A DNA stretch of 64,000 nucleotides. It comes from Bradyrhizobium sp. CSA207 (GTDB taxonomy: Bacteria > Pseudomonadota > Alphaproteobacteria > Rhizobiales > Xanthobacteraceae). The first letter of the stretch is position 1; every line of letters starts with the position of its first letter. The DNA lies in assembly GCF_029051685.1 (NCBI RefSeq), contig NZ_JAACFT010000001.1, positions 248,001-312,000 of the forward strand, written 5' to 3'. Positions 28,587 through 37,000 of this stretch are shown here, in pieces. The position numbers and the translations under genes were made by a program. Below the pieces are notes generated by a model. It was not told where the DNA came from, ran no database searches, and saw nothing but the letters and a program-made list of their open reading frames with translations.

Positions 28587-30212
28587 GGGCTTCGGCGGGT
28601 GAATGAACGCCCACGGACTCGCTTCGGAGTCCCGGGGCACCTCAACCGAGATCAGGTATGGCCCGCCATGGGCCAGCGCCTTCTCCATCGCCGCCTTGAA
28701 CTGATCCGGCGCAGTGACCTGAGCAGCCGCAACGCCAAAGGACTCCGCAAGCTTGACGAAATCCGGGTTGACCAGATCGGACGCCACCACGCGGCCGTCG
28801 AACCGCTCGCGCTGGTCGCGGCGGACGTTGCCGTAGGCGTTGTTGTTGAACACCAGCGTCACCACGGCAATGTTGAACTGCACGGCGGTGGCGAGCTCCT
28901 GCACGCCGAACATGAAGCCGCCGTCGCCGGTGATCGCCACCACCGCCTTGTCCGGATTGGCGACCTTGGCGCCCAGCGCGGTCGGGAAGCCCGAACCGAG
29001 CGTGCCCTGGTAGCCCGAGGTGATGAAGGTGCGCGGCTGGTAGATCGGAAAGCCGTACCAGGAGGCGAAGCCGACCTGGGACAATTCATCGGTCACGATC
29101 GCATTCGCCGGCAGCACCTCGCGCAGGATGTTCAGATACGCCATCTGCGGCTGGATGCGCTGGATCTCGGTTTGCGCGCTCGCGGTGGCCTCGCGGATCT
29201 CCGCGCGGCGGCCGCTGCTCTTCGCATAGCCGGCCTTTTTCACGGCGGCGACGAGATCAGCCGTCCCGGCCTTGGCATCGGCGACCACCGCAGCGTCGGA
29301 GACGACCCGGCGCATCTCGGCCGGATCGATATCGATACGAACGGATTTCAGCCCGTTCGGCTGATACGGCCAGCGGAAGCCCGACGCAGGCAGCTCCGCG
29401 CGGGTGCCGATTGCAATCATCAAATCGGTCTTCGCCCACAGCTTGTAGGCCGCCGCCATGGTCAATCCGAGCTCATGCGCGTTGGAGACGATGCCGCGGC
29501 CGCTGCGGAAGGCGACCACAGGCGCATCGATCATCTCGGCAAGTTCGAGGATCTCATCGCTCGCCTCGATCGCGCCGCTGCCGACGAAGATCATCGGCGC
29601 CTTGCTGGTCCTGATGAGCGCGGCTGCCTGCTTGATCATATCAGGGTCGGGCAGGGGCGCCGGCAGGGGCTCCAGCACCTTTGCCGCCGCGGTATCCGCG
29701 CGCTGCGTGAAGACGTCCCAGGGCATCTCGACCGAGGCGGGGCCGCGCCGTCCCGACGTCATCTCCTGGAAGGCGCGCGCGACCACGGTCGGCGCGTTGC
29801 CGGGATATTCGATCCGGTCCGCCCATTTCACATAGGTGCGCAACGTTGCGAGCTGGTCCGGCATCTCATGCAGATGGCCGCGGCCCTTGCCCAGGAATTG
29901 CGTCGGCACCTGTCCCGTCACGCACAGCACCGGCTCGTTGCAGCCGTACGCGGTCAGCAGCGCCGCACTGGCATTGAGCACGCCGGGGCCGGGCACCACG
30001 CTGAACACGCCGGGCCTGCCGCTGGAGCGCGCATAGCCGAACGCCATGTAGCCGCAGGCCTGCTCGTGCCGGGCGCCGATCACCTTGAGCTGGGCCTGAT
30101 GGAAGGCGTCGAACAGGCCGTAGACCTGCGCGCCGGGCAGTCCGAACACGGTGTCGACGCCGTGGGCGACGAGGCCGCTTACGATCGCTTCGCCGCCGGT
30201 GAGGGTGGTCAT
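28584..30212 (-). CDS. Thiamine-pyrophosphate-dependent enzyme (acetolactate synthase-like)
   Basis: A 542-residue TPP enzyme with the three domains of the acetolactate synthase/benzoylformate decarboxylase superfamily. The catalytic glutamate is Glu50 in GARHEQACGYMAFGYAR, a central domain spans about 190-320, and the TPP/metal motif GDGGFMFGVQEL...NN is near residue 425. It lacks an obvious acetolactate synthase partner subunit and is last in the hpa-type operon. A catabolic 2-oxo-acid decarboxylase or lyase is therefore more likely than branched-chain amino acid synthesis. The start at 30212 follows GGAATGATGCG. The substrate is unassigned. Confidence 0.87.
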   Translation of the reverse strand: MTTLTGGEAIVSGLVAHGVDTVFGLPGAQVYGLFDAFHQAQLKVIGARHEQACGYMAFGYARSSGRPGVFSVVPGPGVLNASAALLTAYGCNEPVLCVTGQVPTQFLGKGRGHLHEMPDQLATLRTYVKWADRIEYPGNAPTVVARAFQEMTSGRRGPASVEMPWDVFTQRADTAAAKVLEPLPAPLPDPDMIKQAAALIRTSKAPMIFVGSGAIEASDEILELAEMIDAPVVAFRSGRGIVSNAHELGLTMAAAYKLWAKTDLMIAIGTRAELPASGFRWPYQPNGLKSVRIDIDPAEMRRVVSDAAVVADAKAGTADLVAAVKKAGYAKSSGRRAEIREATASAQTEIQRIQPQMAYLNILREVLPANAIVTDELSQVGFASWYGFPIYQPRTFITSGYQGTLGSGFPTALGAKVANPDKAVVAITGDGGFMFGVQELATAVQFNIAVVTLVFNNNAYGNVRRDQRERFDGRVVASDLVNPDFVKLAESFGVAAAQVTAPDQFKAAMEKALAHGGPYLISVEVPRDSEASPWAFIHPPKP

Positions 30213-30236
30213 CGCATCATTCCATTCGTTCGTTGA

Positions 30237-31106
30237 TCAGGCTTCGTCGACGACGCCGTTGCGCAAAGCTCCGATGCCCTTGGCTTCGACCTCGACGACG
30301 TCGCCCGGTTTCAGATAGCGCGGCGGCTCGAACCGCGCGCCTGCGCCGGTCGGCGTGCCCGTGACGATGATGTCGCCGGGCACCAGCGTGGTAAAGGTCG
30401 AGATGTAGTTGATGAGGTAGCGGAACGGGAACATCAGCCGGCTGGTTCGGTCGTCCTGGCGCAGCTCGCCGTTGACGCGTGTGGTCAGGCGGATGTCGGC
30501 GATCTGCGATTCCTGCGTATAGGGCACGAGCCACGGTCCGAGGCTGCCGCTGGAGTCGAAATTCTTGCCTTGCGTGACATTGAACTTGGCGTGGCGCAGC
30601 CAGTCGCGCACCGAGCCTTCGTTGCAGAGCGTGAGCGCCGCGATGTGATCGAGCGCCGCGCTTTCGGCGATGTGCCGGCCCGCCTTGCCGATCACCAGCA
30701 CGATCTCGCCCTCATAATCGAGCTGCGCCGAGGCGCGCGGGCGCACCAGCGGCGTGTCATGGCCGACGAAGGAGCGGGGCGAGCGCATGAACATGCTCGG
30801 ATATTTCGGCGCGTCCTGGCCGTCCCTGTACTCGGCGTTGCGGTCGGGATAGTTGACGCCGATGCAGATGATCTTTTCCGGCGCGGGCACCGGCGGCAGC
30901 CAGGTGATGTCACTGAGCGCATGATCCGGCGTGCGTCCGGCGGCTTCTTCCGCAAGGCTCGCGAGCTTGCCAGCGGCGATGAGCTCGCGCAGCGTCGGAT
31001 AGTCCTTGGCGTGTCGCGCGGAGAGATCAACGATGCCGCCGTCCCCGACGGCGCCATAGTAGGTTGCACCCTTGATAGAATAGGTGGCGAGGCGAGGGAG
31101 GCTCAT
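30237..31106 (-). CDS. Fumarylacetoacetate hydrolase family protein, possible HpaG role
   Basis: A 289-residue single-domain FAH protein. After an N-terminal stretch it shows KIICIGVNYPDRNAEY and the metal-binding DYEGEIVLVIGK near residue 130, with a C-terminal ITGTPTGAGARFEPPRYLKPGD. The family decarboxylates, hydrolyses or isomerises 2-oxo-diacids. Its position between hpaD and the TPP gene suggests the 5-oxopent-3-ene-1,2,5-tricarboxylate decarboxylase/isomerase step that HpaG performs in E. coli. E. coli HpaG has two FAH halves while this has one. The start at 31106 is the family start; upstream in-frame residues come from a repeat. Confidence 0.86.
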   Translation of the reverse strand: MSLPRLATYSIKGATYYGAVGDGGIVDLSARHAKDYPTLRELIAAGKLASLAEEAAGRTPDHALSDITWLPPVPAPEKIICIGVNYPDRNAEYRDGQDAPKYPSMFMRSPRSFVGHDTPLVRPRASAQLDYEGEIVLVIGKAGRHIAESAALDHIAALTLCNEGSVRDWLRHAKFNVTQGKNFDSSGSLGPWLVPYTQESQIADIRLTTRVNGELRQDDRTSRLMFPFRYLINYISTFTTLVPGDIIVTGTPTGAGARFEPPRYLKPGDVVEVEAKGIGALRNGVVDEA

Positions 31107-31125
31107 GGGCAGCTCACTATTTCTC

Positions 31126-31254
31126 GTCGTCCCGGCGAAGGCCGGGACCCATACCGCGTGATCTACCGGTCGTGCGCGATGACAATCCCGAACGACCAAC
31201 CTTCGTCAAACTTCTCCCTGTGGTTATGGGTCCCGGCCTTCGCCGGGACGATGG
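31126..31254. repeat. Palindromic intergenic repeat, family E (GTCGTCCCGGCGAAGGCCGGGAC)
   Basis: CGTCGTCCCGGCGAAGGCCG... and ...CGGCCTTCGCCGGGACGATG enclose a short centre with CCCATA/TATGGG at the inner edges. It sits inside the hpa operon between hpaD and the FAH gene, so it may mark an internal mRNA processing or attenuation site. Confidence 0.88.
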
Positions 31255-31280
31255 GAGAGAGTTCTTAATTGTCACAAGCA

Positions 31281-32264
31281 TCAATCCGCCACCAGTACAT
31301 CGGCCACGAATTTCGGCTCGCGCATGGCTTGCCCCGTGAAGGGCGAGCCCTGCTCGAACCACGAGCGCGGGGCGGGTGCGCCCCACAGCGTCTGGCGGCG
31401 CGGGTCGCGCAGCGACCAGCGCAGCGGCTCGTGGTCGTGATCGCCGGTAAAGTAGTCGCTGGTGTAGAGCTCGAGCCGGTGGCCGTCGGGATCCCTGACA
31501 TAGAGGAAGAACGCGTTGGAGATGCCGTGGCGTCCGGGGCCGCGCTCGATGTTCTTCACGAAACCCTGCGACGCCATCACGTCGCAGAGGTGGATGATGT
31601 TCATCGCAGTCGGCGTCCAATAGGCGAAGTGATGCAGCCGCGGGCCCTTGCCATTGGTGATGGCGAAGTCGTGGACGTTACCCTTGCGGTGCATCCAGGC
31701 CGCGGCGATGCGCCCGTTCGGCCCGTCCTCCTCGGCATATTCGGTGAGGCGGAAGCCGAGCCGGGCATAGAAATCGACGGTGTCCTGCACTTCGGCGGCG
31801 AAGACGTTGAAATGGTCGAGCCGTTGCGGATGGCAACCCCTGTAGAGATCGTAACGGCGCAGCAGATGCGGCCGCCTGTCCATCGTTGCATAAAGCTCGA
31901 TCTGGAAGCCGAAGGGATCGGTGAATTGCAGCGTGCGCCCCTGGAACGGCTGGTCGACGAAAGCGTAGCCAAGGCCGTTCTCGGACAGGAACGCAGCCGC
32001 TTTGTCGAGATCCTTGTCGTTGCCGACCTTGAAGCCGAGCCGGTTGCAGGCGGGAGCGGCCGCCTTGCGCAGCACCAGCGAATGATGCTGGTGTTCTTCG
32101 GCGGCGCGCAAGTAAACGACATTGTCGTCGGCGTCCTCGACATGCAGGCCGACGGTGGTCTCGTAGAACTCGCGGCTGAGCTTCAAATCGGTCACGTCGA
32201 GCACGGCGTGGCTGGAGCGGATGATGTTGAACGGCGGCTCGAAGACGTGTTGCGGTACCGGCAT
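31281..32264 (-). CDS. hpaD: 3,4-dihydroxyphenylacetate 2,3-dioxygenase
   Basis: A 327-residue extradiol dioxygenase made of two VOC modules. The metal triad is visible as His151 (RLDHFNVF), His211/212 (RLHHFAYW) and Glu265 (HRLELYTSD), at nearly the same spacing as the known homoprotocatechuate dioxygenases (His155, His214, Glu267). It cleaves the ring of homoprotocatechuate next to the hydroxyls to give 5-carboxymethyl-2-hydroxymuconate semialdehyde. The next three steps are encoded upstream in the same operon. The ATG at 32264 lies behind GAGGGGAAACGCAA. Iron or manganese cannot be distinguished from sequence alone. Confidence 0.92.
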   Translation of the reverse strand: MPVPQHVFEPPFNIIRSSHAVLDVTDLKLSREFYETTVGLHVEDADDNVVYLRAAEEHQHHSLVLRKAAAPACNRLGFKVGNDKDLDKAAAFLSENGLGYAFVDQPFQGRTLQFTDPFGFQIELYATMDRRPHLLRRYDLYRGCHPQRLDHFNVFAAEVQDTVDFYARLGFRLTEYAEEDGPNGRIAAAWMHRKGNVHDFAITNGKGPRLHHFAYWTPTAMNIIHLCDVMASQGFVKNIERGPGRHGISNAFFLYVRDPDGHRLELYTSDYFTGDHDHEPLRWSLRDPRRQTLWGAPAPRSWFEQGSPFTGQAMREPKFVADVLVAD

Positions 32265-32282
32265 TTGCGTTTCCCCTCGGAG

Positions 32283-32429
32283 TCATTCCGGGGCGGCTCG
32301 AAGAGCCGAACCCGGAATCCATCGTGCAGCAGAGTTGGTGGATGAATGGATTCTCAGATGCGCAATTGCGCATCTTAGCTCGTGCTCCGGGCCGCTGTTG
32401 CGGTCCCGTCGCCCGTCCCGGAATGACGA
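32283..32429. repeat. Intergenic inverted repeat, family I (TCATTCCGGGG / CCCGGAATGA)
   Basis: GTCATTCCGGGGCGGCTCGA near 32282 pairs with CCGTCCCGGAATGAC ending near 32427. Internal blocks include CCCGGAATCCATC and GGATTCTCAGATGCGCAATT. It lies between hpaE and hpaD, a second repeat inside this operon. Confidence 0.82.
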
Positions 32430-32433
32430 AGAC

Positions 32434-33972
32434 TTACATTCCCAGTTTCTGTATCTTGTGCGTGCCCCGCGCCAGCGAGACGTGCTTGGTTTCCATGTAG
32501 AAGTCGAACGAGTAGTCGCCGCCGTCGCGGCCGATGCCTGATGCCTTCATGCCGCCGAACGGCGTCGGCAGATGGCGGACATTTTCCGAGTTCAGCCAGA
32601 TCATGCCGGCTTCGAGTGCGTCGGCGACGCGGAGCGCCCGGCCCATGTCGTTGGTCCAGACATAACCGGTGAGGCCATATTGGATGTCATTGGCGATCTC
32701 GATCGCATCCGCCTCGTCGCGGAAGGACAGCACGGTGAGGAAGGGGCCGAACACCTCTTCCTGCGCGACGCGCATCTTGCCATGCGCGCCGGTCACCAGA
32801 GTCGGCTCGACGTAGTGTCCGCCGCCCGGGCCGTCATAGGCCTTGCCCCCGACGGCGATCACAGCGCCGTCCTGGCGCGCGACATCGAAATAGGAACAGA
32901 CCTTTGCCAGGTGCCGCTCGTGGATCAGCGGCCCGATCTCGGTCGCGGGATCGAGGGGGTGGCCGACCTTCAGCGCCTTCACACGCGCGATCAGCTTCTC
33001 GACGAATTTCTCTGCAATGCTTTCCTGGATCAGCAGTCGGCTAGAGGACGTGCAGCGCTCGCCGTTGAGCGAGTAGATCATGAACACGACCGCATCGAGC
33101 GCACGGTCCAGATCGGCGTCCTCGAACACGATCACCGGGTTCTTGCCGCCGAGCTCGAAATGCACGCGCTTCAGCGTCGGTGCGCCCTGCTTCATGATGG
33201 CGGAGCCCGTTGCGCTCTCGCCGACGAAGCCGATCGCCTTGATTGCGGGATGCTCGGTCAGCGCCTTGCCGGCCTCTTCGCCAAAGCCGTGGACGGTGTT
33301 GAGCACGCCATCGGGAACGCCGGCCTGCTTGACGAGCTTCGACAGCATATCCGCGGTCACCGGCGACCATTCGGCCGGCTTGTGCACGACGGTGCAGCCG
33401 GCCGCAAGCGCAGGCGCAATCTTCCAGGTCGAGAGCATAAATGGCGTGTTCCATGGCGTGATCACGCCGACCGGGCCGATCGGCACGCGGGTGGAGACGT
33501 TCCAGTGCTCGTCGCTCGGCGTGTTCTGGCCATCGCGGGCTTCGCCGCATCTGTCGGCGAAGAAGCGGAAGTTTTCTGCAGCGCGGACCGCAGCCTTGGC
33601 CATGAAGCGATAGGCCTGGCCGGTGTCGATGCATTCGAGCACCGCGATGTCTTCGGCATTGTCCTCGATGGCGTCGGCGACCCGATGCAGCAGCTTCTTC
33701 CGCATCGCAGGCGCCATGTCGCGCCAGGATTTGAAGGCAAGCGCAGCGGCGGTGGCCGCGCGGTCGACGTCCTCGGCGTTGCCGCGGGCGACGCTGGCGA
33801 GCGTTGCGCCATCGACCGGCGACTTGGTCTCGAAGATCTCGCCGGAGATCGAGGCGACGGTCTTGCCGTCGATCAAATGGCCGATGCCGTCGGCGCGAAG
33901 CTTCTTGAGCAGCGGCGCGACACGGTCGCGGTTGGCCCGGAACTCATCGGCCTTCGGCGTGGGCTTATCCAT
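32434..33972 (-). CDS. hpaE: 5-carboxymethyl-2-hydroxymuconate semialdehyde dehydrogenase
   Basis: A 512-residue aldehyde dehydrogenase. The general-base glutamate is Glu273 (FELGGKNP) and the nucleophile Cys307 (NGERCTSSSRL). The cofactor-binding stretch is GVITPWNTPFMLSTWKIAPA near 169. It oxidises the ring-cleavage semialdehyde with NAD to the dicarboxylate. It overlaps hpaF by 8 bases and lies two genes from hpaH, which makes the HpaE assignment strong. The ATG at 33972 follows GGAGGCCGCCC. A general aldehyde dehydrogenase would be the alternative if the context were absent. Confidence 0.92.
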   Translation of the reverse strand: MDKPTPKADEFRANRDRVAPLLKKLRADGIGHLIDGKTVASISGEIFETKSPVDGATLASVARGNAEDVDRAATAAALAFKSWRDMAPAMRKKLLHRVADAIEDNAEDIAVLECIDTGQAYRFMAKAAVRAAENFRFFADRCGEARDGQNTPSDEHWNVSTRVPIGPVGVITPWNTPFMLSTWKIAPALAAGCTVVHKPAEWSPVTADMLSKLVKQAGVPDGVLNTVHGFGEEAGKALTEHPAIKAIGFVGESATGSAIMKQGAPTLKRVHFELGGKNPVIVFEDADLDRALDAVVFMIYSLNGERCTSSSRLLIQESIAEKFVEKLIARVKALKVGHPLDPATEIGPLIHERHLAKVCSYFDVARQDGAVIAVGGKAYDGPGGGHYVEPTLVTGAHGKMRVAQEEVFGPFLTVLSFRDEADAIEIANDIQYGLTGYVWTNDMGRALRVADALEAGMIWLNSENVRHLPTPFGGMKASGIGRDGGDYSFDFYMETKHVSLARGTHKIQKLGM

Positions 33973-34363
33973 GGGCGGCCTCCACTTTCAGGGCGTCGTG
34001 GATGTTGTTGCGCTTCCAGCTGGCGTCCTTGTCGTTGATCTGCATGTCGAACGACAAGGCGAATTTGCTGGCGGCAAAGACGGGATCGAGATGTCGGGAG
34101 AGCGCCTGGAAGACATGCTCGCCGGCTTTCTTACGGGTCGCAAGGTCGCGGCCCTCGCCGATGCGAAGCACCATGTCGAGAAAGCCGTAGTCCTGCCGGG
34201 CGTCGGCGATCGCATAATGCTCGCACCTGACAGCGCGGACTCGGATGCCGCCGAGCGGGAAGATGCCGGTCTCGACCGCGGCCTTGCGCACGACCTCGCA
34301 CACCGCGCCGATGTCGAGGCGGCCCTCGAGATTGGCCGAATATTCGATCGTGAAATGCGGCAT
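33965..34363 (-). CDS. hpaF: 5-carboxymethyl-2-hydroxymuconate delta-isomerase
   Basis: A 132-residue member of the tautomerase superfamily. After methionine removal the N-terminus is proline (PHFTIEYSANLEG), the catalytic base. Later blocks, GFLDMVLRIGEGRDLATRKKAGEH and FALSFDMQINDKDASWKRNN, match CHMI. It isomerises the dienol diacid produced by HpaE. The 3' end overlaps hpaE by 8 bases, indicating coupled translation. GGGAGTGAAACCGCG precedes the ATG at 34363. Confidence 0.92.
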   Translation of the reverse strand: MPHFTIEYSANLEGRLDIGAVCEVVRKAAVETGIFPLGGIRVRAVRCEHYAIADARQDYGFLDMVLRIGEGRDLATRKKAGEHVFQALSRHLDPVFAASKFALSFDMQINDKDASWKRNNIHDALKVEAAHG

Positions 34364-34394
34364 CGCGGTTTCACTCCCTGCATCTTTTTGTTCG

Positions 34395-35201
34395 TCAGGC
34401 GAAGTAGCAGCTCACCGAACCGTAGGCGCCATAATCGGCTTGAATTGTGTCGCCCTTGCGGGTCTCGATCGGGCGGATGAAGGATCCCGCGAGCACGATC
34501 TGCCCGGGCTCCAGCGCGAGACCGAACGGTGCGATCTTGTTGGCGAGCCAGGCGACGGCGGTGGCGGGATGATTGAGCACGCCGGCGGCAAGGCCGGTTT
34601 CCTCGAGTTGGCCGTTCTTGAAACAGAGCGCGCCGATCCAGCGCAGATCAGCTTCCGAGGGGCGGATCGGCCGCCCGCCGAGCACGATGCGGGCATTCGC
34701 CGCATTGTCGGCGATGGTGTCGAAGATCTTTCGAGTCGCCTTGGTCGCGGGATCGACGCGCTCGATCCGCGTATCCAGAATTTCCAGCGCCGGCACCACG
34801 AAGTCGGTGGCGTTGAGCACGTCGAACATCGTGCAGTCGGGACCGGAGAGGCGCTTGCTCATGATAAAGGCGAGCTCGGCCTCGACCCGCGTGGCAATGA
34901 AGCGCTCGGTTGGGACCAGCCCGCCGTCGGCAAAGAACATGTCGTCGAGCAGCACGCCCGAATCCGGCTCGTCGATGTTGAGCGCGCTCTGCATCGCCTT
35001 GGAGGTCAGGCCGATCTTGTGGCCCTTCACCACGCGTCCTTCGGCAATCTTGACATCGACCCACGCCTGCTGAATCGCGTAGGCATCGGCGATGCTGATG
35101 CCGGGAAAATCCTGCGAGAGCTGGCGGATCTGCGTGCGGGTCTTCTCTGCCTGGTGCAGACGCTTCGCGCAAGCTCGGATATCGTCGTTGGAAAGCGCCA
35201 T
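34395..35201 (-). CDS. hpaH: 2-oxo-hept-3-ene-1,7-dioate hydratase
   Basis: A 268-residue hydratase of the FAH-like hydratase/decarboxylase family. Blocks are AYAIQQAWVDVKIAEGR near residue 40, LTSKAMQSALNIDEPDSGVL near 66, and the metal-binding EAELAFIMSKRLSG near 105. It adds water to 2-oxohept-3-enedioate before aldol cleavage by HpaI. It is the first gene of the minus-strand operon. Its ATG (35201) lies inside a TGTAAGATCACATG direct repeat and has no clear Shine-Dalgarno sequence, unlike the other hpa genes. A two-codon frame (ATG TTG TAA) ends just upstream in the next repeat unit. Confidence 0.9.
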   Translation of the reverse strand: MALSNDDIRACAKRLHQAEKTRTQIRQLSQDFPGISIADAYAIQQAWVDVKIAEGRVVKGHKIGLTSKAMQSALNIDEPDSGVLLDDMFFADGGLVPTERFIATRVEAELAFIMSKRLSGPDCTMFDVLNATDFVVPALEILDTRIERVDPATKATRKIFDTIADNAANARIVLGGRPIRPSEADLRWIGALCFKNGQLEETGLAAGVLNHPATAVAWLANKIAPFGLALEPGQIVLAGSFIRPIETRKGDTIQADYGAYGSVSCYFA

Positions 35202-35244
35202 GTGATCTTACAACATGTGATCTTACAAAATGTGTGATCTTACA
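35201..35244. repeat. Triple direct repeat TGTGATCTTACA at the hpaH start
   Basis: TGTGATCTTACA occurs at 35201-35212, 35216-35227 and 35233-35244 (spacing 15 and 17 bases). On the hpaH strand each reads TGTAAGATCACA, and the first holds the hpaH start codon. It could be a binding array, a slippage-born duplication of the initiation region, or both. Confidence 0.85.
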
Positions 35245-35264
35245 GATCGTGGTGCCGGGAAGAT

Positions 35265-35280
35265 ACTTAACATGTTAAGT
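35265..35280. promoter_or_regulatory. Perfect 16-base palindrome, candidate HpaR operator
   Basis: ACTTAACATGTTAAGT is its own reverse complement. It lies in the 145-base region between hpaH and hpaR, 64 bases from the hpaH start and 66 from the hpaR start. MarR-family repressors such as HpaR typically bind AT-rich palindromes of this size in their divergent promoter. Binding by HpaR is inferred. Confidence 0.75.
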
Positions 35281-35346
35281 GAATGCGTCAAACACAATTT
35301 GGGCTTGCTGCACTGCAAACGTTTTGGGGTTTGAAGGCGGGGTATC

Positions 35347-35865
35347 ATGGCGAAGAGACCGGCTGATCCAGCGAACGGGGGTGCACCTGCCGCGCGGCAG
35401 GTGCCGATGCGCGACTTCTCGCGCTCGCTGCCGATGTCGCTGCTCAGGGCGCGCGAGGCGGTGATGCGGCAATTTCGTCCCTCGCTGCGCGAGCACGGCC
35501 TGACCGAGCAGCAATGGCGCATTTTGCGCGCACTTGCGGCCATCGAGGCGGTCGAGGTCACGGAACTCGCGCGCACGGCGTTCCTGCTCGGACCGAGCCT
35601 GTCGCGCATCCTGCGCGATCTCGAGGCGCGCAATCTGATCGAGCGCAAGACCGCGAAGGCGGACCTGCGCCGCAGCATGGTCTCGATCTCGGAGAAAGGC
35701 GTGAAGCTGATGGCTTCCGTCGCGCCGTCATCGGAGGCCATCTATTCCGAGATCACGCGACGCTATGGCGCACGCAAGCTCGCCGAGTTGCAGGACATGC
35801 TGGCCGAGCTCGAACGGAGCCTCGGCGAACTTGGTGCCTCCGACGAGGCAATAGCCGAGGAGTGA
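35347..35865 (+). CDS. hpaR: Homoprotocatechuate degradation regulator HpaR (MarR family)
   Basis: A 172-residue MarR-type regulator. A short basic N-terminus leads into FSRSLPMSLLRAREAVMRQF, the winged helix-turn-helix LREHGLTEQQWRILRALAAI...TELARTAFLLGPSLSRILRD, and the wing RNLIERKTAKADLRRSMVSI. A dimerisation helix closes the protein. HpaR proteins repress the hpa meta-cleavage genes until homoprotocatechuate or hydroxyphenylacetate binds. It is divergent from the hpaH operon and upstream of hpaI, with a perfect palindrome in the shared promoter. The start at 35347 follows GAAGGCGGGG. Confidence 0.92.
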   Translation: MAKRPADPANGGAPAARQVPMRDFSRSLPMSLLRAREAVMRQFRPSLREHGLTEQQWRILRALAAIEAVEVTELARTAFLLGPSLSRILRDLEARNLIERKTAKADLRRSMVSISEKGVKLMASVAPSSEAIYSEITRRYGARKLAELQDMLAELERSLGELGASDEAIAEE

Positions 35866-36025
35866 ACCCAGATATGCGCGGGCGCGCGGCGAGAGCGATG
35901 GACATCGCCGCGTTTTTTCGCTCAAAGTGCCGCGGAAGCCGATCTGTTCAAATCGGCGCCGGGACGGATGGCGCCACCCTTGCCGGATGGTGACGAAGGG
36001 TCCAACAACAAAGAAGGAAGGCAAC

Positions 36026-36802
36026 GTGCCGAACAAGGTCAAGGAAATCTGGAAGTCGGGCAAGGCCGTGGTCAACGCGTGGCTCGCGATTCCCTCCGGC
36101 TTCTCGGCCGAGATGATCGCGCAATGCGGCTTCGACAGCGTCACGGTCGACATGCAGCACGGCGTGCAGGACTACCTGTCGATGGTGCAATGCTTCCAGG
36201 CAATGGACAAGCATCCGATCACGCCGATGGTTCGCGTGCCCTGGAACGAGCCAGGCATCATCGGCAAGGTGCTCGACGGCGGTGCCTATGGCGTGATCTG
36301 CCCGATGGTCAACACGCCGCAGGAAGCCAGGAACCTCGTCTCCTATTCCAAATATCCGCCGAAGGGCGTGCGCTCCAACGGCCCGATCCGCGCCGGCATG
36401 TACGGAACCGCGGGCTCCTACCAGAAGACGGCGAACGACGACATCGTGCTGCTGCCAATGATGGAGACCAGGACCGCTGTCGAGAACATGGAAGCGATCC
36501 TCGATGTCGAGGGCCTCGATGGCGTCTATATCGGCCCGTCCGACCTTGGCTTCTCCTACGGCCTCGAGCCGAAGCTCGATCGCACCGAGCCGGAGATCCT
36601 CGCGATCTACGACAAGATCATCAAGGAGTGCGGCAAGCGTGGCCTCAATCCGGGCATCCATTGCAGCGGTGCCGAAGGCGCCGCGCGCGCCATCAACATG
36701 GGCTTCAAGCTGGTGACGCTGTCAAACGAGGTCGGCCTGATGACGACCTACGCCAAGATGCAGGTCAACGCGACCCGGAAGGATTCCGCCGGGAAGGCGT
36801 GA
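36026..36802 (+). CDS. hpaI: 4-hydroxy-2-oxoheptanedioate aldolase
   Basis: A 258-residue class II pyruvate aldolase of the HpaI/HpcH family. Features in order are AWLAIPSGFSAEMIAQCGFD, VDMQHGVQDY with the catalytic histidine, PMMETRTAVENMEAIL with the metal-binding glutamate, and VYIGPSDLGFSYG with the metal-binding aspartate. It splits 4-hydroxy-2-oxoheptanedioate into pyruvate and succinate semialdehyde, the last hpa step. I chose GTG at 36026 because GAAGGAAGG precedes it; ATG at 35987 is in frame but adds residues not typical of the family. Downstream of hpaR on the same strand. Confidence 0.91.
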   Translation: MPNKVKEIWKSGKAVVNAWLAIPSGFSAEMIAQCGFDSVTVDMQHGVQDYLSMVQCFQAMDKHPITPMVRVPWNEPGIIGKVLDGGAYGVICPMVNTPQEARNLVSYSKYPPKGVRSNGPIRAGMYGTAGSYQKTANDDIVLLPMMETRTAVENMEAILDVEGLDGVYIGPSDLGFSYGLEPKLDRTEPEILAIYDKIIKECGKRGLNPGIHCSGAEGAARAINMGFKLVTLSNEVGLMTTYAKMQVNATRKDSAGKA

Positions 36803-36810
36803 TATTCCTC

Positions 36811-36974
36811 CCTCTCCCCGCTCTTGCGGGGAGAGGGTCGGGGTGAGGGGCCTCTCTCAACAGGCACTGAACTAACGATCGAGCGCGCGGCTTGCCCCTC
36901 ACCCGGATCGCACCGGTCGATGCTTCGCATCGCCGGGAGCGATCCGACCTCTCCCCGTAAGAACGGGGAGAGGT
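36811..36974. repeat. Intergenic repeat, family D
   Basis: CCTCTCCCCGCTCTTGCGGG...CCGTAAGAACGGGGAGAGG. Two nested hairpins lie between hpaI and the UxaA-family gene. Confidence 0.88.
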
Positions 36975-37000
36975 GAAGAAAAAAGACCAAGGAGACTCCC

